Below, piece by piece: positions 17,793-26,210 of a DNA stretch of 64,000 nt. The notes under the pieces are model-generated. The model had not been told where the DNA came from. It saw only the letters and a list, made by a program, of their open reading frames with translations, and made no database searches. Position 1 is the stretch's first letter, and each line of letters starts with the position of its first letter. The DNA comes from Halomonas sp. A40-4 (lineage in GTDB: Bacteria; Pseudomonadota; Gammaproteobacteria; Pseudomonadales; Halomonadaceae). Location of the stretch: NCBI RefSeq assembly GCF_015767635.1, contig NZ_CP065230.1, forward strand, positions 868,001 to 932,000, read 5' to 3'. The translations under genes were made by a program, and so were the position numbers.

Positions 17793-17900
17793 ATAGGCAG
17801 GTGATAAATTGAATAGCGTCAGTAGACGATTGGTAGCTGTGAAGTGGTGCTTATCACTGTCAGTCGTTCACGTTTCTATTTTCTGGAAGGGAGAGCATGA

Positions 17901-18374
17901 ATGCCCAATGTGACACATTCTCTTAAAGTCGCGATTGGCGGTGATGAGGCGGCTTACGAGCTGAAAGAAATTCTCATTGGCCATGTCCGTGAGCTAGGCT
18001 ATGAAGTCGAGGATTTTGGTACTTTTAATGCAGAACCGGTGCTGTATCCCGATGTTGCCTTTGAGGTGGCCACGGCGATTAAGGAGGGTCGCTTCGATCG
18101 GGCCGTGCTGGTATGTGGGACGGGAATCGGGGTGGCTATTTCTGCCAATAAGGTACCCGGCATCCGCGCTGCACAGGCACATGATACCTATTCGGCTGGT
18201 AAGGCCAGAACCAGCAATGATGCACAGATCGTCACATTAGGGGGGAGGGTGGTCGGGCACGAACTCGCTAAGTCGATTGTATCGACCTTTTTGGGCAGTA
18301 CGTTTTCAGGTGGGCCATCTGAATTAAAAATAGCCAGGATTGCAGAGTATGAGTCTCGGATGAGTGCCCGGTAA
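17901..18374 (+). CDS. RpiB/LacA/LacB-family sugar-phosphate isomerase, probably tetrulose-phosphate isomerase
   Basis: A 157-residue isomerase of the RpiB fold. The catalytic base Cys72 is present in VCGTGIGVAISANKVPGIRA. Two positions that are His in E. coli ribose-5-phosphate isomerase B are changed: His10 corresponds to Glu16 (GGDEAAYELK) and His99, assigned to opening the ribose ring, corresponds to Ser105 (KARTSND). A four-carbon 4-phosphate cannot form a furanose ring, so loss of the ring-opening His fits an erythrulose-4-phosphate/erythrose-4-phosphate isomerase such as DerI. It is the first gene of an operon with a DhaK-type kinase and a SorC regulator. An ordinary ribose-5-phosphate isomerase or a hexose-phosphate LacAB-like enzyme are alternatives. 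Confidence 0.85.
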   Translation: MPNVTHSLKVAIGGDEAAYELKEILIGHVRELGYEVEDFGTFNAEPVLYPDVAFEVATAIKEGRFDRAVLVCGTGIGVAISANKVPGIRAAQAHDTYSAGKARTSNDAQIVTLGGRVVGHELAKSIVSTFLGSTFSGGPSELKIARIAEYESRMSAR

Positions 18375-18480
18375 GCATAAGTCGCTGGCATTCGCCGACA
18401 CTGATTTATAACCACATAGTAACAACAACGCCAAGCAAGCTGTGATAACACGGTCTGTGCTCGCTTCGGAGGATATAACA

Positions 18481-20211
18481 ATGACACGCCTATTTAACGA
18501 CCCGAATGATTTCCCTGAAGAAGCCCGGTTAGGCTTGGTAGCTGCCAATCGTGACAAGCTGATGGCGGTGCCGGGAGGTGTTGTGCGCAGTACGCGTAGT
18601 CAGCCGGATACTGTCGCGGTTGTCATCGGAGGTGGCAGTGGCCACTACCCAACCTTCGCGGGATTGGTCGGGCAAGGATTAGCACACGGCGCCGTCATGG
18701 GTAACCTGTTTTGCTCGCCTTCTGCACAACAAGTTTATTCTGTCGCCAAAGCCGCTAACAACGGCGGTGGTGTACTGCTTTCCTTTGGTAATTATGCGGG
18801 CGATGTACTGCATTTTGGTGAGGCGCGTGAGCGTTTAATCGCTGAAGGTATTGCCTGTGAAATCGTATTAGTGACGGATGATGTGGCGAGCGCACCCTTG
18901 GACGAATTCGATAAGCGCCGAGGTATCGCAGGGGATTTAACCGTCTTTAAAGCTGCCTCCGCTGCCGCAGAAAATGGATCATCACTGGAAGAAGTGGTTC
19001 GAGTGGCGAAGGAGGCAAATCGCTGTACACGTTCTTTTGGTGTGGCATTTGAGGGGTGCACGTTACCTGGGGCAGCTGATTCGCTCTTTCATGTCCCCAA
19101 AGGAAGAATGGCGATCGGGCTGGGAATTCACGGTGAGCCGGGCATTAGTGAGACCGATATCCCTTCCGCGGACGGGTTGGCCAGGGTTCTTGTCGACCGG
19201 TTGTTGGAAGAAGTCCCAGAAGGTATCAGCATCAAAGGGGCGAGGGTGGCGCCAATACTCAATGGTTTGGGCACCGTCAAGTATGAAGAGCTGTTCGTTA
19301 TTTATCGTAAAGTCGACGAATTGCTGCAGGAGGCCGGTCTTATCATCGTAGAGCCGGATGTGGGCGAGCTGGTGACCAGTCTTGATATGGCCGGGGTTTC
19401 GCTGACGCTGTTCTGGCTTGATAAGAATATGGAGCCGTTATGGACCGCTGCGGCGGATGCGCCGGGCTATCGAAAAGGCAGTGTGACGCCAGCGCAGACG
19501 CTGGATCCGGCAGAAGTTGAGGTGGTTACTCAAGATGAAATTCCCGAGGCTAGCGATGCTTCGCGACAATTAGCCACCGGTGTTGTGGAAGCACTTGGAG
19601 TGCTCGCCAGTACCGTCGATGAAAATTGCGAAATGTTGGGTCAGATTGATGCGGTGGCGGGCGATGGCGATCACGGTATTGGTATGCAGCGCGGCAGTCA
19701 GTCTGCGCTTGAAGCGGCCAGAGAAGCTTTGGATGGAGGAGCCGGTGCGGAGACAGTGCTCCACTGGGCTGGTCAGCGCTGGTCGGATAAGGCGGGTGGC
19801 ACCTCTGGTGCTATCTGGCGGGTTATCTTAAAAGCGATAGGGGAGTCGCTTGGTAATGAGAAGCCCCTTTCAAGTCAGCGTCTCGCTGCTGGCGTTTTTG
19901 GGGCCCGTCAGCAGGTAATGGCATTCGGCAAGGCAGAGGTGGGCGATAAGACCCTGGTCGATGTGTTGGTACCTTTTGCCGATGCGCTATCGCAGGAGGC
20001 TGAGAATGGTCGGGGAGCATTAGCTTGCTGGGAATATGCTGCACGTGTGGCGAGTGAAGCGGCTGAGGCCACCGCGAAACTTACCCCCCGGGTTGGGCGC
20101 GCGCGTCCATTGGCTGAAAAAAGCTTGGGTACGCCTGATGCCGGTTCGGTTTCATTGGCGCTGATTATTCAGGCGCTGATTCCTGTATTGAAAAAGTGTC
20201 AGGCAAGCTGA
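18481..20211 (+). CDS. DhaK-DhaL fusion kinase (dihydroxyacetone / erythrulose kinase)
   Basis: A 576-residue ATP-dependent ketose kinase. N-terminal DhaK domain (~1-330) with GGGSGH at 50-55 and His217 in GIHGEPG, the residue that binds the carbonyl of the substrate covalently; C-terminal DhaL domain (~365-576) with the Mg-ATP motif GDGDHG at 394-399 and GGTSGAIW. Start at 18481 is set by GGAGG 8 bases upstream; the frame opens 13 codons earlier without support. Single-chain DhaKL enzymes use ATP, not PTS phosphate. Placed between an RpiB-type isomerase and an EltD-like dehydrogenase, it most likely phosphorylates erythrulose (LerK/DerK role); dihydroxyacetone is the alternative substrate. 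Confidence 0.88.
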   Translation: MTRLFNDPNDFPEEARLGLVAANRDKLMAVPGGVVRSTRSQPDTVAVVIGGGSGHYPTFAGLVGQGLAHGAVMGNLFCSPSAQQVYSVAKAANNGGGVLLSFGNYAGDVLHFGEARERLIAEGIACEIVLVTDDVASAPLDEFDKRRGIAGDLTVFKAASAAAENGSSLEEVVRVAKEANRCTRSFGVAFEGCTLPGAADSLFHVPKGRMAIGLGIHGEPGISETDIPSADGLARVLVDRLLEEVPEGISIKGARVAPILNGLGTVKYEELFVIYRKVDELLQEAGLIIVEPDVGELVTSLDMAGVSLTLFWLDKNMEPLWTAAADAPGYRKGSVTPAQTLDPAEVEVVTQDEIPEASDASRQLATGVVEALGVLASTVDENCEMLGQIDAVAGDGDHGIGMQRGSQSALEAAREALDGGAGAETVLHWAGQRWSDKAGGTSGAIWRVILKAIGESLGNEKPLSSQRLAAGVFGARQQVMAFGKAEVGDKTLVDVLVPFADALSQEAENGRGALACWEYAARVASEAAEATAKLTPRVGRARPLAEKSLGTPDAGSVSLALIIQALIPVLKKCQAS

Positions 20212-20219
20212 CATGATAC

Positions 20220-21230
20220 ATGCCTTTCAACAACCCCTGGATGCCGAGGATGAATGGTCAAGACGCTGCTGACATTGACTTAATGACAGAGATTGCAACG
20301 CTCTACTATGTGCAAGGGGAGACGCAAGAAGCTATTGCTAACCGACTTGGGCATTCGCGAGTGCGAATAGGCCGGCTGCTCAAGCGCGCACAGGCAGAGG
20401 GGATTGTGGATGTTCGGGTGCGCTTACATCGTTCCGTTAGCATAGAGATTGAGCAGGAACTAAAGCGACGCTTTGGTCTGAAGCGAGCGCTGATTGCGTT
20501 GGATAACGCTGATCCTGATGTGCAGCGCTCAGGTGTAGCGAGTCTGGTGGCCGATCATCTTTCACGTAGTTTGAATGACGGCCAGATCGTCGCCGTGGGT
20601 ATGGGGCGTAACGTCGCCGCCGTGGCCGATAATGTTTTCCTGGCAGAGTCGTTAAATGTTTCTTTTGTATGCGCGATTGGTGGCTCGTTGCGTGCGGGGG
20701 AGCATATGAACCCCGATCATATTTGTCGGCGTTTGGCGAGTCGATTTGGCGGGGATAGTGAGACCCTTTATGCCCCAGCGCTGGTGCAGAGCGGTGAGGT
20801 AAGGGATGCGCTGTATGAAAATTCCACCGTGCGTCAGACATTGGATCGCGCCCGGCGCGCGGATACGGCGTTGATTGGTGTCGGCGACGTGAGTGAAGAC
20901 AGTAATATGGTGCGTATGGGGTGGTTTTCCGCCCAGGAAATTGCTGAAGCACGGCTCTCCGGGACAGTGGGCGATATGATGGGTTATGACTTTATCGATA
21001 TCCATGGGCAGCCTTCGGCGACGCAGATGCAGGGGCGTGTGGTAGGCCTCAATATCCAGGATCTCACGCGCATTCCAGATGTTATCGCTATCGCCAGCGA
21101 GAATACCAAAGCGGTTGGTATTCTAGGTGCGCTACGTACCGGGGTTATCGATACTTTGGCGACTAGTGTCACCAATGCGCACACTATACTGCGGCTTGAT
21201 GAGGCGACTCAGAGCGAAGTGCGCGCGTGA
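20220..21230 (+). CDS. SorC/DeoR-type sugar-binding transcriptional regulator
   Basis: A ~336-residue SorC-family regulator: N-terminal helix-turn-helix (residues ~28-62, YYVQGETQEAIANRLGHSRVRIGRLL) and a C-terminal sugar-phosphate-sensing domain like glucosamine-6-phosphate deaminase (VAVGMGRNVAAVADN, FVCAIGGS, ALIGVGDVSEDSNM). It starts only 8 bp after the kinase, so it is cotranscribed and translationally linked, though its own ribosome binding site is poor and starts at codons 8, 11 or 22 are possible. The effector is probably a phosphorylated intermediate of the pathway. The repeated motifs at 17770 and 21405 are its most likely operators. Confidence 0.87.
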   Translation: MPFNNPWMPRMNGQDAADIDLMTEIATLYYVQGETQEAIANRLGHSRVRIGRLLKRAQAEGIVDVRVRLHRSVSIEIEQELKRRFGLKRALIALDNADPDVQRSGVASLVADHLSRSLNDGQIVAVGMGRNVAAVADNVFLAESLNVSFVCAIGGSLRAGEHMNPDHICRRLASRFGGDSETLYAPALVQSGEVRDALYENSTVRQTLDRARRADTALIGVGDVSEDSNMVRMGWFSAQEIAEARLSGTVGDMMGYDFIDIHGQPSATQMQGRVVGLNIQDLTRIPDVIAIASENTKAVGILGALRTGVIDTLATSVTNAHTILRLDEATQSEVRA

Positions 21231-21404
21231 TGTATGGCCATTGCCCGACAGCTTGCAGGCTTAAATATGACCGGCCGAGCTCGGAAGCTTGCTTGTTTTC
21301 CTTCTAGATTCTTTCCCGCATTCATTTGTTCGCCGTGAAGTATACCGGCCCTTCGCGGAGAGATGCTTGTAAGTGGTGCTTGTCGATAGCAATCTCTATG
21401 TGAA

Positions 21405-21427
21405 CATTTGAACAATCATCGATCATA
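21405..21427 (+). promoter_or_regulatory. Shared 23-bp motif, copy 2 (site C)
   Basis: CATTTG-N10-GATCATA, matching the copy at 17770-17792 at 18 of 23 positions. A direct repeat GAACA-TTT-GAACA (21402-21414) overlaps its left arm. It lies 104 bp upstream of the TATAAT at 21531. Confidence 0.5.
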
Positions 21428-21530
21428 TAGAATGTCGTCTACCACTTACCTTCACTTCTTTTTTATGGCAAATAATTCCAAAAATATAAATTAATTATTA
21501 TTATCAGTAGCTTGCGAAATGGTCCTAAAG

Positions 21531-21536
21531 TATAAT
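21531..21536 (+). promoter_or_regulatory. -10 hexamer for the eltD-like operon
   Basis: Perfect TATAAT. No good -35 is found at 16-18 bp (the nearest, TTGCGA, is only 13 bp away), which suggests dependence on an activator. The expected leader is ~115 nt. Confidence 0.45.
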
Positions 21537-21551
21537 AATAAAAGACATCAT

Positions 21552-21591
21552 TATGAATTGACTCGGCTACGCTTAAGGTAGTTAATTCATA
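21552..21591. repeat. Inverted repeat TATGAATT-N24-AATTCATA just downstream of the predicted start site
   Basis: Perfect 8-bp arms (21552-21559, 21584-21591), centre to centre 32 bp or about three helical turns. It may be a second operator or a leader-RNA stem. Confidence 0.4.
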
Positions 21592-21658
21592 TGTACACGT
21601 TAGGAACTTTTGTAACGCCAGTGCAGAAAGACAACACGAGAAGCATTAGGAGTGAGCA

Positions 21659-22765
21659 ATGCATAACGCTGATAACAACAATCACGCTGAACTACCACTG
21701 ACCATGCAAGCCGTGGTCGCCTACGCGCCTGGTGATTATCGCCTTGAAGAGGTGGACGTGCCCGAGGTGGGAGAAGGTGAAGTGCTGATTAAGGTCGAAG
21801 CATGCGGGATCTGCGCAGGCGACCTCAAGGCCTACGAAGGCGCCCCCAGCTTTTGGGGCGATGAGACTCAGCCCGCCTACATCAAGGCACCGATGATTCC
21901 AGGTCATGAGTTTATTGGTCACGTGATGGCTTTGGGTGAGGGGGTTAAGAACCTGGAGATCGGCGACCGCGTTATTTCTGAGCAAATTGTGCCTTGTTGG
22001 GAGTGTCGTTTCTGTCACCGTGGGCAGTACTGGATGTGCGAAAAGCACGATGTCTATGGGTTTCAGCATAACGTGAACGGGGGGATGGCCGATTATATGG
22101 TCTTCCCCAAAGAGGCGATTAATCACAAGCTGCCCGATGAGATTCCGATGGAAAAAGCGGTTCTTATTGAACCCTATGCGTGTTCGTTACACGCGGTAAA
22201 GCGTGCGCAGGTTGAACTGGGTGACGTGGTTGTCCTCTCCGGAGCGGGAACGCTAGGGCTAGGAATGATCGGCGCGATCAAAAAATCCGGGCCTTCGAAA
22301 CTGGTCGTTCTGGATCTCAATAATAAGCGTTTAGAACTTGCCAAACAATTTGGTGCCGACATCGTTTTGAATCCTGCTGACGTCAATGTTGTTGACTACG
22401 TGAAAAGCATAACAGAAGGCTACGGCTGCGATATCTATATTGAGGCTACTGGTGCCGTTAAGTCAGTAGAGCAAGGTCTCTATATGATTCGTAAACTTGG
22501 TCGTTTCGTCGAATTCAGCGTATTCAAAGAGCCTGTGACTGTCGATTGGAGCATTATCAGTGATCGTAAAGAACTGGATATATTAGGTGCGCATCTAGGC
22601 CCTTATTGCTATCCGCTTGTGATTGAAGGTATCGGGAATGGTGATTTTCCAACGAATCATGTTGTTACACATAAACTTCCGTTGAATAAATTCCACCAAG
22701 GGTTGGATATGATGCGCAATGATCCTGACGCGTTAAAGGTTGTGCTTATACCTGGCGATCAGTAG
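21659..22765 (+). CDS. eltD: Zinc-dependent erythritol/L-threitol dehydrogenase-like MDR enzyme
   Basis: A 368-residue medium-chain dehydrogenase. Catalytic zinc ligands Cys52, His83 and Glu84 (GHE), with Glu171; structural zinc cysteines 113, 116, 119 and 127 (PCWECRFCHRGQYWMC); Rossmann motif GAGTLGLG at 196-203. The stretch SEQIVPCWEC..GQY and WSIISDRKELD..GAHLGPYCYP strongly recall the Mycolicibacterium smegmatis erythritol/L-threitol dehydrogenase EltD as I remember it. It would oxidise a C4 polyol to erythrulose with NAD+. AGGAG lies well placed before the ATG. It heads the operon with the importer. Another polyol (for example a pentitol) is possible. Confidence 0.8.
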   Translation: MHNADNNNHAELPLTMQAVVAYAPGDYRLEEVDVPEVGEGEVLIKVEACGICAGDLKAYEGAPSFWGDETQPAYIKAPMIPGHEFIGHVMALGEGVKNLEIGDRVISEQIVPCWECRFCHRGQYWMCEKHDVYGFQHNVNGGMADYMVFPKEAINHKLPDEIPMEKAVLIEPYACSLHAVKRAQVELGDVVVLSGAGTLGLGMIGAIKKSGPSKLVVLDLNNKRLELAKQFGADIVLNPADVNVVDYVKSITEGYGCDIYIEATGAVKSVEQGLYMIRKLGRFVEFSVFKEPVTVDWSIISDRKELDILGAHLGPYCYPLVIEGIGNGDFPTNHVVTHKLPLNKFHQGLDMMRNDPDALKVVLIPGDQ

Positions 22766-22812
22766 GTTACGAAAGCTTTTTATTTATAAATACAATGATA
22801 ACCGGAGTGGTT

Positions 22813-23457
22813 ATGTCGGCGACATTAAATTCGGTGCCCGGTGGTAAGCGTATAAGCGTCTATGTGACAGCTGCTTTAATTTTAGTGCTATTCGCACTCA
22901 TGGCGTTTGATACCAAAGTCATTAGTCTTACGGAGCTTGAGAGCGAGGCGGGTTTTTCACCACAGCAATTTGCTAAGGAAACCTTTCCTGAGATTCAGGC
23001 GTATGTCGAGAATAATGCCGTAGATGCATCGGTATTGGCGCCGGAAGTGCTCCAGGATGCTGGCGCGGCAGGTGGTAAATACGGCGTGGCCGCAAGCATC
23101 GGTCATATTGTACCGGTCTCTTTATCAGGCGTTGCTGTAGAGGGACAGGGGGGCACTTACACCCTTGATGTTGCCGATGTGCCTTCAGATATCGCCATTC
23201 GTGTACAAACTGGCCCAGCTATTAATGGCACAACGCTGAGAGATACAACCGGCAATATTCAATTTGGTGACTTCACCAATCAGATCGAATACCAGGATGT
23301 CGGTGCAGCACTCAATGATGAAATGAAGCGCCAAGCGCTTGCGGATATTTCCGGGCAAGATTTAACTGGAAAAACGTTAGAGGTCGTCGGCTCCTTCACC
23401 ATGATAAATCCCAAAAACTGGCTAATTACTCCCGTGAGTATAGCGATCATTGAGTGA
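22813..23457 (+). CDS. DUF2291 membrane-anchored protein of a sugar ABC cluster
   Basis: A 214-residue protein with one N-terminal membrane anchor (YVTAALILVLFALMAF near 17-32) and a soluble domain that should face the periplasm. I place the start at 22813, with GGAG 5 bases upstream; the frame opens 6 codons earlier. DUF2291 proteins are found next to ribose-type ABC importers, and no function is assigned. Here it is the first gene of the transport block, 9 bp before the ATPase, so an accessory role in uptake is plausible. The call is by pattern (GKYGVAASIG, FGDFTNQIEYQDVG, ..MINPKNWLITPVSI) and context. Confidence 0.75.
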   Translation: MSATLNSVPGGKRISVYVTAALILVLFALMAFDTKVISLTELESEAGFSPQQFAKETFPEIQAYVENNAVDASVLAPEVLQDAGAAGGKYGVAASIGHIVPVSLSGVAVEGQGGTYTLDVADVPSDIAIRVQTGPAINGTTLRDTTGNIQFGDFTNQIEYQDVGAALNDEMKRQALADISGQDLTGKTLEVVGSFTMINPKNWLITPVSIAIIE

Positions 23458-23466
23458 GGATCGTCT

Positions 23467-25008
23467 ATGAGTATCGATACATCAACAGTGGAAGTAGCTC
23501 CGGTAATTCTTTCTGCACGCAATATTGAAAAGCGTTTCGGTGCCGTGCAAGCCCTCAAGGACGTGAACTTCGATATATATCGGGGGCAGGTGACAACGCT
23601 TTTTGGCGAAAATGGAGCGGGTAAGTCGACGCTGATGAAAATCTTGTCTGGCGTCATGACTCAGACGGGGGGCGAAATTGTTTTGGAAGAAGAAAGTGTC
23701 AGCTTTTCTTCTCCATCAGATGCAGAAGCCTTGGGGATTGCCATTATTCATCAGGAGTTGAGCCTGGCCCCTAACCTTAATGTGCGTGACAACATTTTTA
23801 TGGGTCGCGAGCTGACTAAAGGAGGGGGTAGTGTCGACTATAAAGAAGAAGCGCGCCAGGCTGAGCTGCTAATGGCGGAGCTTGATGAACCCATCCACCC
23901 GCTCACTCTGGTCGAAGACCTGCGCGTGGGGCAGCAGCAAATCGTTGAAATCGCTAGAGCACTGTCCAAGAACTCACGGATTTTGATTATGGATGAGCCG
24001 ACCTCTGCCTTGAGTGCGACGGAAGTAGAAACGCTTTTCAAAGTCGTCAAGGACCTCAAGAGCAAGGGCGTGTCGATTGTTTATATTTCCCACCATTTGG
24101 AAGAAGCATTACAGATTACCGATCATGCCGTTGTGCTGCGCGATGGTGTGATGACGGCTTATGCTCCGCGCTGTGACATCGACCTGCAGTGGATTGTGAG
24201 GCATATGGTGGGAGAGAGTTTTGATCTTGGTTCACCGCCAACAGGGTACGAGCTGGGTGCCAGCGCGCTATCTATTCAGAATCTGTATGTAAGCGACGAT
24301 AAAGTCGCAGGTCGTTATGTGGTCGAGGACTTTTCGCTGGACGTGAAGGCAGGCGAGATTATCTGCATTTACGGGCTGATGGGTGCTGGCAGAACGGAGT
24401 TACTGGAGTGTGTGGCAGGGCGAACCCGACAGTCCCAGGGAGATGTTTTGCTCAACTCACATGATGTCTCGCATTACAACATTGCACAACGAATAGAGAG
24501 AGGGCTGGTACTGGTGCCTGAGGATCGTCAGCGTGATGGATTGGTTCCCACCCTGTCAGTTGGCAGGAATCTGTCGCTAGCCAGTATCCGTGCATTTACT
24601 CACAAAGGTCTGACGTCATCCAGCCTGGAGGCAGGAATGATCGGTTCAGCAATTGATAAGGTGCGCATCAAGACAGACGGTGGCGAAGCTGGCATCGGTT
24701 CATTGTCCGGCGGCAATCAGCAAAAGGTGGTGATCGGCAAAATGTTGGCGACTGATCCTGACGTCATCATGCTAGATGAACCAAGCCGTGGCATTGATGT
24801 AGGCGCCAAGGCTGAAGTGTTCAAATTATTGAGCCAGGGAGCGCGACAAGGTTTGGCGGTGGTTTTCACAACGTCTGAAGTCAGTGAATGCTTGAGTATA
24901 CCGCATAGGGTGCTGGTGATGAGCAAGGGGCGAATCACTGCTGAATTCGGTCCTGGCGTATCGAAAGATGAAATTATGGCTGCTTCCGGTGAATCAGTTG
25001 CTGCGTAA
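23467..25008 (+). CDS. Sugar ABC importer ATPase (RbsA/MglA type, two nucleotide-binding domains)
   Basis: A 513-residue fused ATPase. First domain: Walker A GENGAGKST near 51, Walker B ILIMDEPTSALS near 177. Second domain: degenerate Walker A GLMGAGRTE near 305, signature LSGGNQQKVVIGK near 420 and Walker B VIMLDEPSRGIDVGAK near 440. Loss of the second Walker A lysine is normal in the carbohydrate CUT2 subfamily. It works with the permease at 25032 and the binding protein at 26211 in the cytoplasmic membrane. It follows the DUF2291 gene by 9 bp. Confidence 0.93.
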   Translation: MSIDTSTVEVAPVILSARNIEKRFGAVQALKDVNFDIYRGQVTTLFGENGAGKSTLMKILSGVMTQTGGEIVLEEESVSFSSPSDAEALGIAIIHQELSLAPNLNVRDNIFMGRELTKGGGSVDYKEEARQAELLMAELDEPIHPLTLVEDLRVGQQQIVEIARALSKNSRILIMDEPTSALSATEVETLFKVVKDLKSKGVSIVYISHHLEEALQITDHAVVLRDGVMTAYAPRCDIDLQWIVRHMVGESFDLGSPPTGYELGASALSIQNLYVSDDKVAGRYVVEDFSLDVKAGEIICIYGLMGAGRTELLECVAGRTRQSQGDVLLNSHDVSHYNIAQRIERGLVLVPEDRQRDGLVPTLSVGRNLSLASIRAFTHKGLTSSSLEAGMIGSAIDKVRIKTDGGEAGIGSLSGGNQQKVVIGKMLATDPDVIMLDEPSRGIDVGAKAEVFKLLSQGARQGLAVVFTTSEVSECLSIPHRVLVMSKGRITAEFGPGVSKDEIMAASGESVAA

Positions 25009-25031
25009 TTATTAAAAATAGGTGTTTAACC

Positions 25032-26132
25032 ATGTCTCATCATAATAACAATGGCGTACAAGCAGAAAAAAAGCGCATTGACTTCGTTAAGATTTTGCTC
25101 GAAGGAAGAGCTTTTTTTGCTTTACTTGCGATCATCATCGTCTTCTCCATCCTTTCGCCGGTTTACTTCTCGACGGGTAACTTTTTAACCATGTCCTCAC
25201 ACGTGGCTGTTTTTGGGCTACTAGGTGTAGGCATGCTATTTGTCATTCTGACCGGTGGTATCGATTTATCGGTTGGCTCTACACTGGCTCTTAGCGGCGT
25301 GTTCGCGGGAATGCTACTTGAAGGGGTTGAAATTGAAGCGCTTGACTTGGCTTTCTTCCCTTCAGTGTGGGTCGTTGTGGTGCTTACTTGCTTACTAGGC
25401 GGGGTAGTCGGGGCTATCAACGGTGTGCTCGTTGCCTATTTCAAGGTGCCAGCTTTCGTGGCCACGCTGGGTATGTTGTATGTTGCACGCGGGGCCGCCC
25501 TGTTGCTGACGGATGGTTTAACTTTCAATAGTTTAAGTGGTGATCCTGCGCTGGGTAATACAGGGTTTGAGTGGCTTGGTTTTAATAAACTGCTCGGTAT
25601 TCCCGTGGGCATCTTGATCCTTTTCAGCGTTGCCATGATTTGCATGTTGGCGCTTAGCCGCACTCCTTTTGGTCGGTGGGTCTACTCTACGGGCGGAAAC
25701 GCACGAGCTGCAGAGCTATCCGGGGTGCCGGTAAATAGAGTGAAGCTATCTGTCTATATTATTTCCGGGGTATGTGCCGCCATCGCTGGTATTGTGCTTG
25801 CCTCGCAGTTGACCTCTGCTGGGCCTACAGCAGGCACAACCTACGAGCTGACCGCGATTGCGGCCGTTGTGATTGGCGGCGCCTCGCTTATGGGTGGGCG
25901 TGGCACGATTCGTAATACTTTATTGGGCGCCTTTGTCATTGGTTTTCTCGCCGATGGGCTGGTCATCATCGGCGTGTCTGCTTATTGGCAGATGGTCTTC
26001 ACGGGCAGCGTTATTGTCTTCGCTGTCATGCTGAATAATGTGCAGTACAGTGCTAACAAAAAGCCCTCGAAAAAAGCTGATAAAGAAAAGATAGAAACTA
26101 AAAAAGAAAGTTCTAGTGCAAGCGCTACTTGA
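25032..26132 (+). CDS. Sugar ABC importer permease (RbsC type)
   Basis: A 366-residue CUT2-family permease with about ten hydrophobic segments and the conserved LTGGIDLSVGSTLALSG near 77-93, AVVIGGASLMGGRGTI near 278-293, and PAFVATLGML. The C-terminal ~25 residues are lysine-rich and hydrophilic (KKADKEKIETKKESS), longer than usual. Because CUT2 systems carry a homodimer of one permease, no second permease gene is expected and none is present. It is 23 bp after the ATPase. Confidence 0.92.
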   Translation: MSHHNNNGVQAEKKRIDFVKILLEGRAFFALLAIIIVFSILSPVYFSTGNFLTMSSHVAVFGLLGVGMLFVILTGGIDLSVGSTLALSGVFAGMLLEGVEIEALDLAFFPSVWVVVVLTCLLGGVVGAINGVLVAYFKVPAFVATLGMLYVARGAALLLTDGLTFNSLSGDPALGNTGFEWLGFNKLLGIPVGILILFSVAMICMLALSRTPFGRWVYSTGGNARAAELSGVPVNRVKLSVYIISGVCAAIAGIVLASQLTSAGPTAGTTYELTAIAAVVIGGASLMGGRGTIRNTLLGAFVIGFLADGLVIIGVSAYWQMVFTGSVIVFAVMLNNVQYSANKKPSKKADKEKIETKKESSSASAT

Positions 26133-26210
26133 CGTAGCCTTGTTTAGAAGTGTGACCTGATTGGGTCTGTATAACCAAGAGCTAACAATCATAACGACGA
26201 GGTGATGAAC

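Larger units (their letters stand above)
17545..17900. other. AT-rich divergent control region tal / rpiB-like
   Basis: 356 bp without a gene, rich in A+T, holding two operator-like elements (17577-17595 and 17770-17792) and a T-rich stretch around 17660-17735. It should carry the promoters of the tal-tkt operon on the minus strand and the rpiB-dhaKL-sorC operon on the plus strand. No clear -10/-35 pair stands out. Confidence 0.6.
21231..21658. other. AT-rich control region between the regulator and eltD-like operons
   Basis: 428 bp without a gene. It contains a copy of the 23-bp motif (21405-21427), a perfect -10 hexamer (21531-21536) and an 8-bp inverted repeat around the expected transcription start (21552-21591). 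It most likely drives the dehydrogenase-DUF2291-ABC-kinase operon. No terminator for the upstream operon is evident. Confidence 0.6.

Noticed and set aside
17820-17838. TAGACGATTGGTA, similar to the TetR-type dyad at 2446
   Set aside because: The right arm does not complete the inverted repeat, so likely chance.
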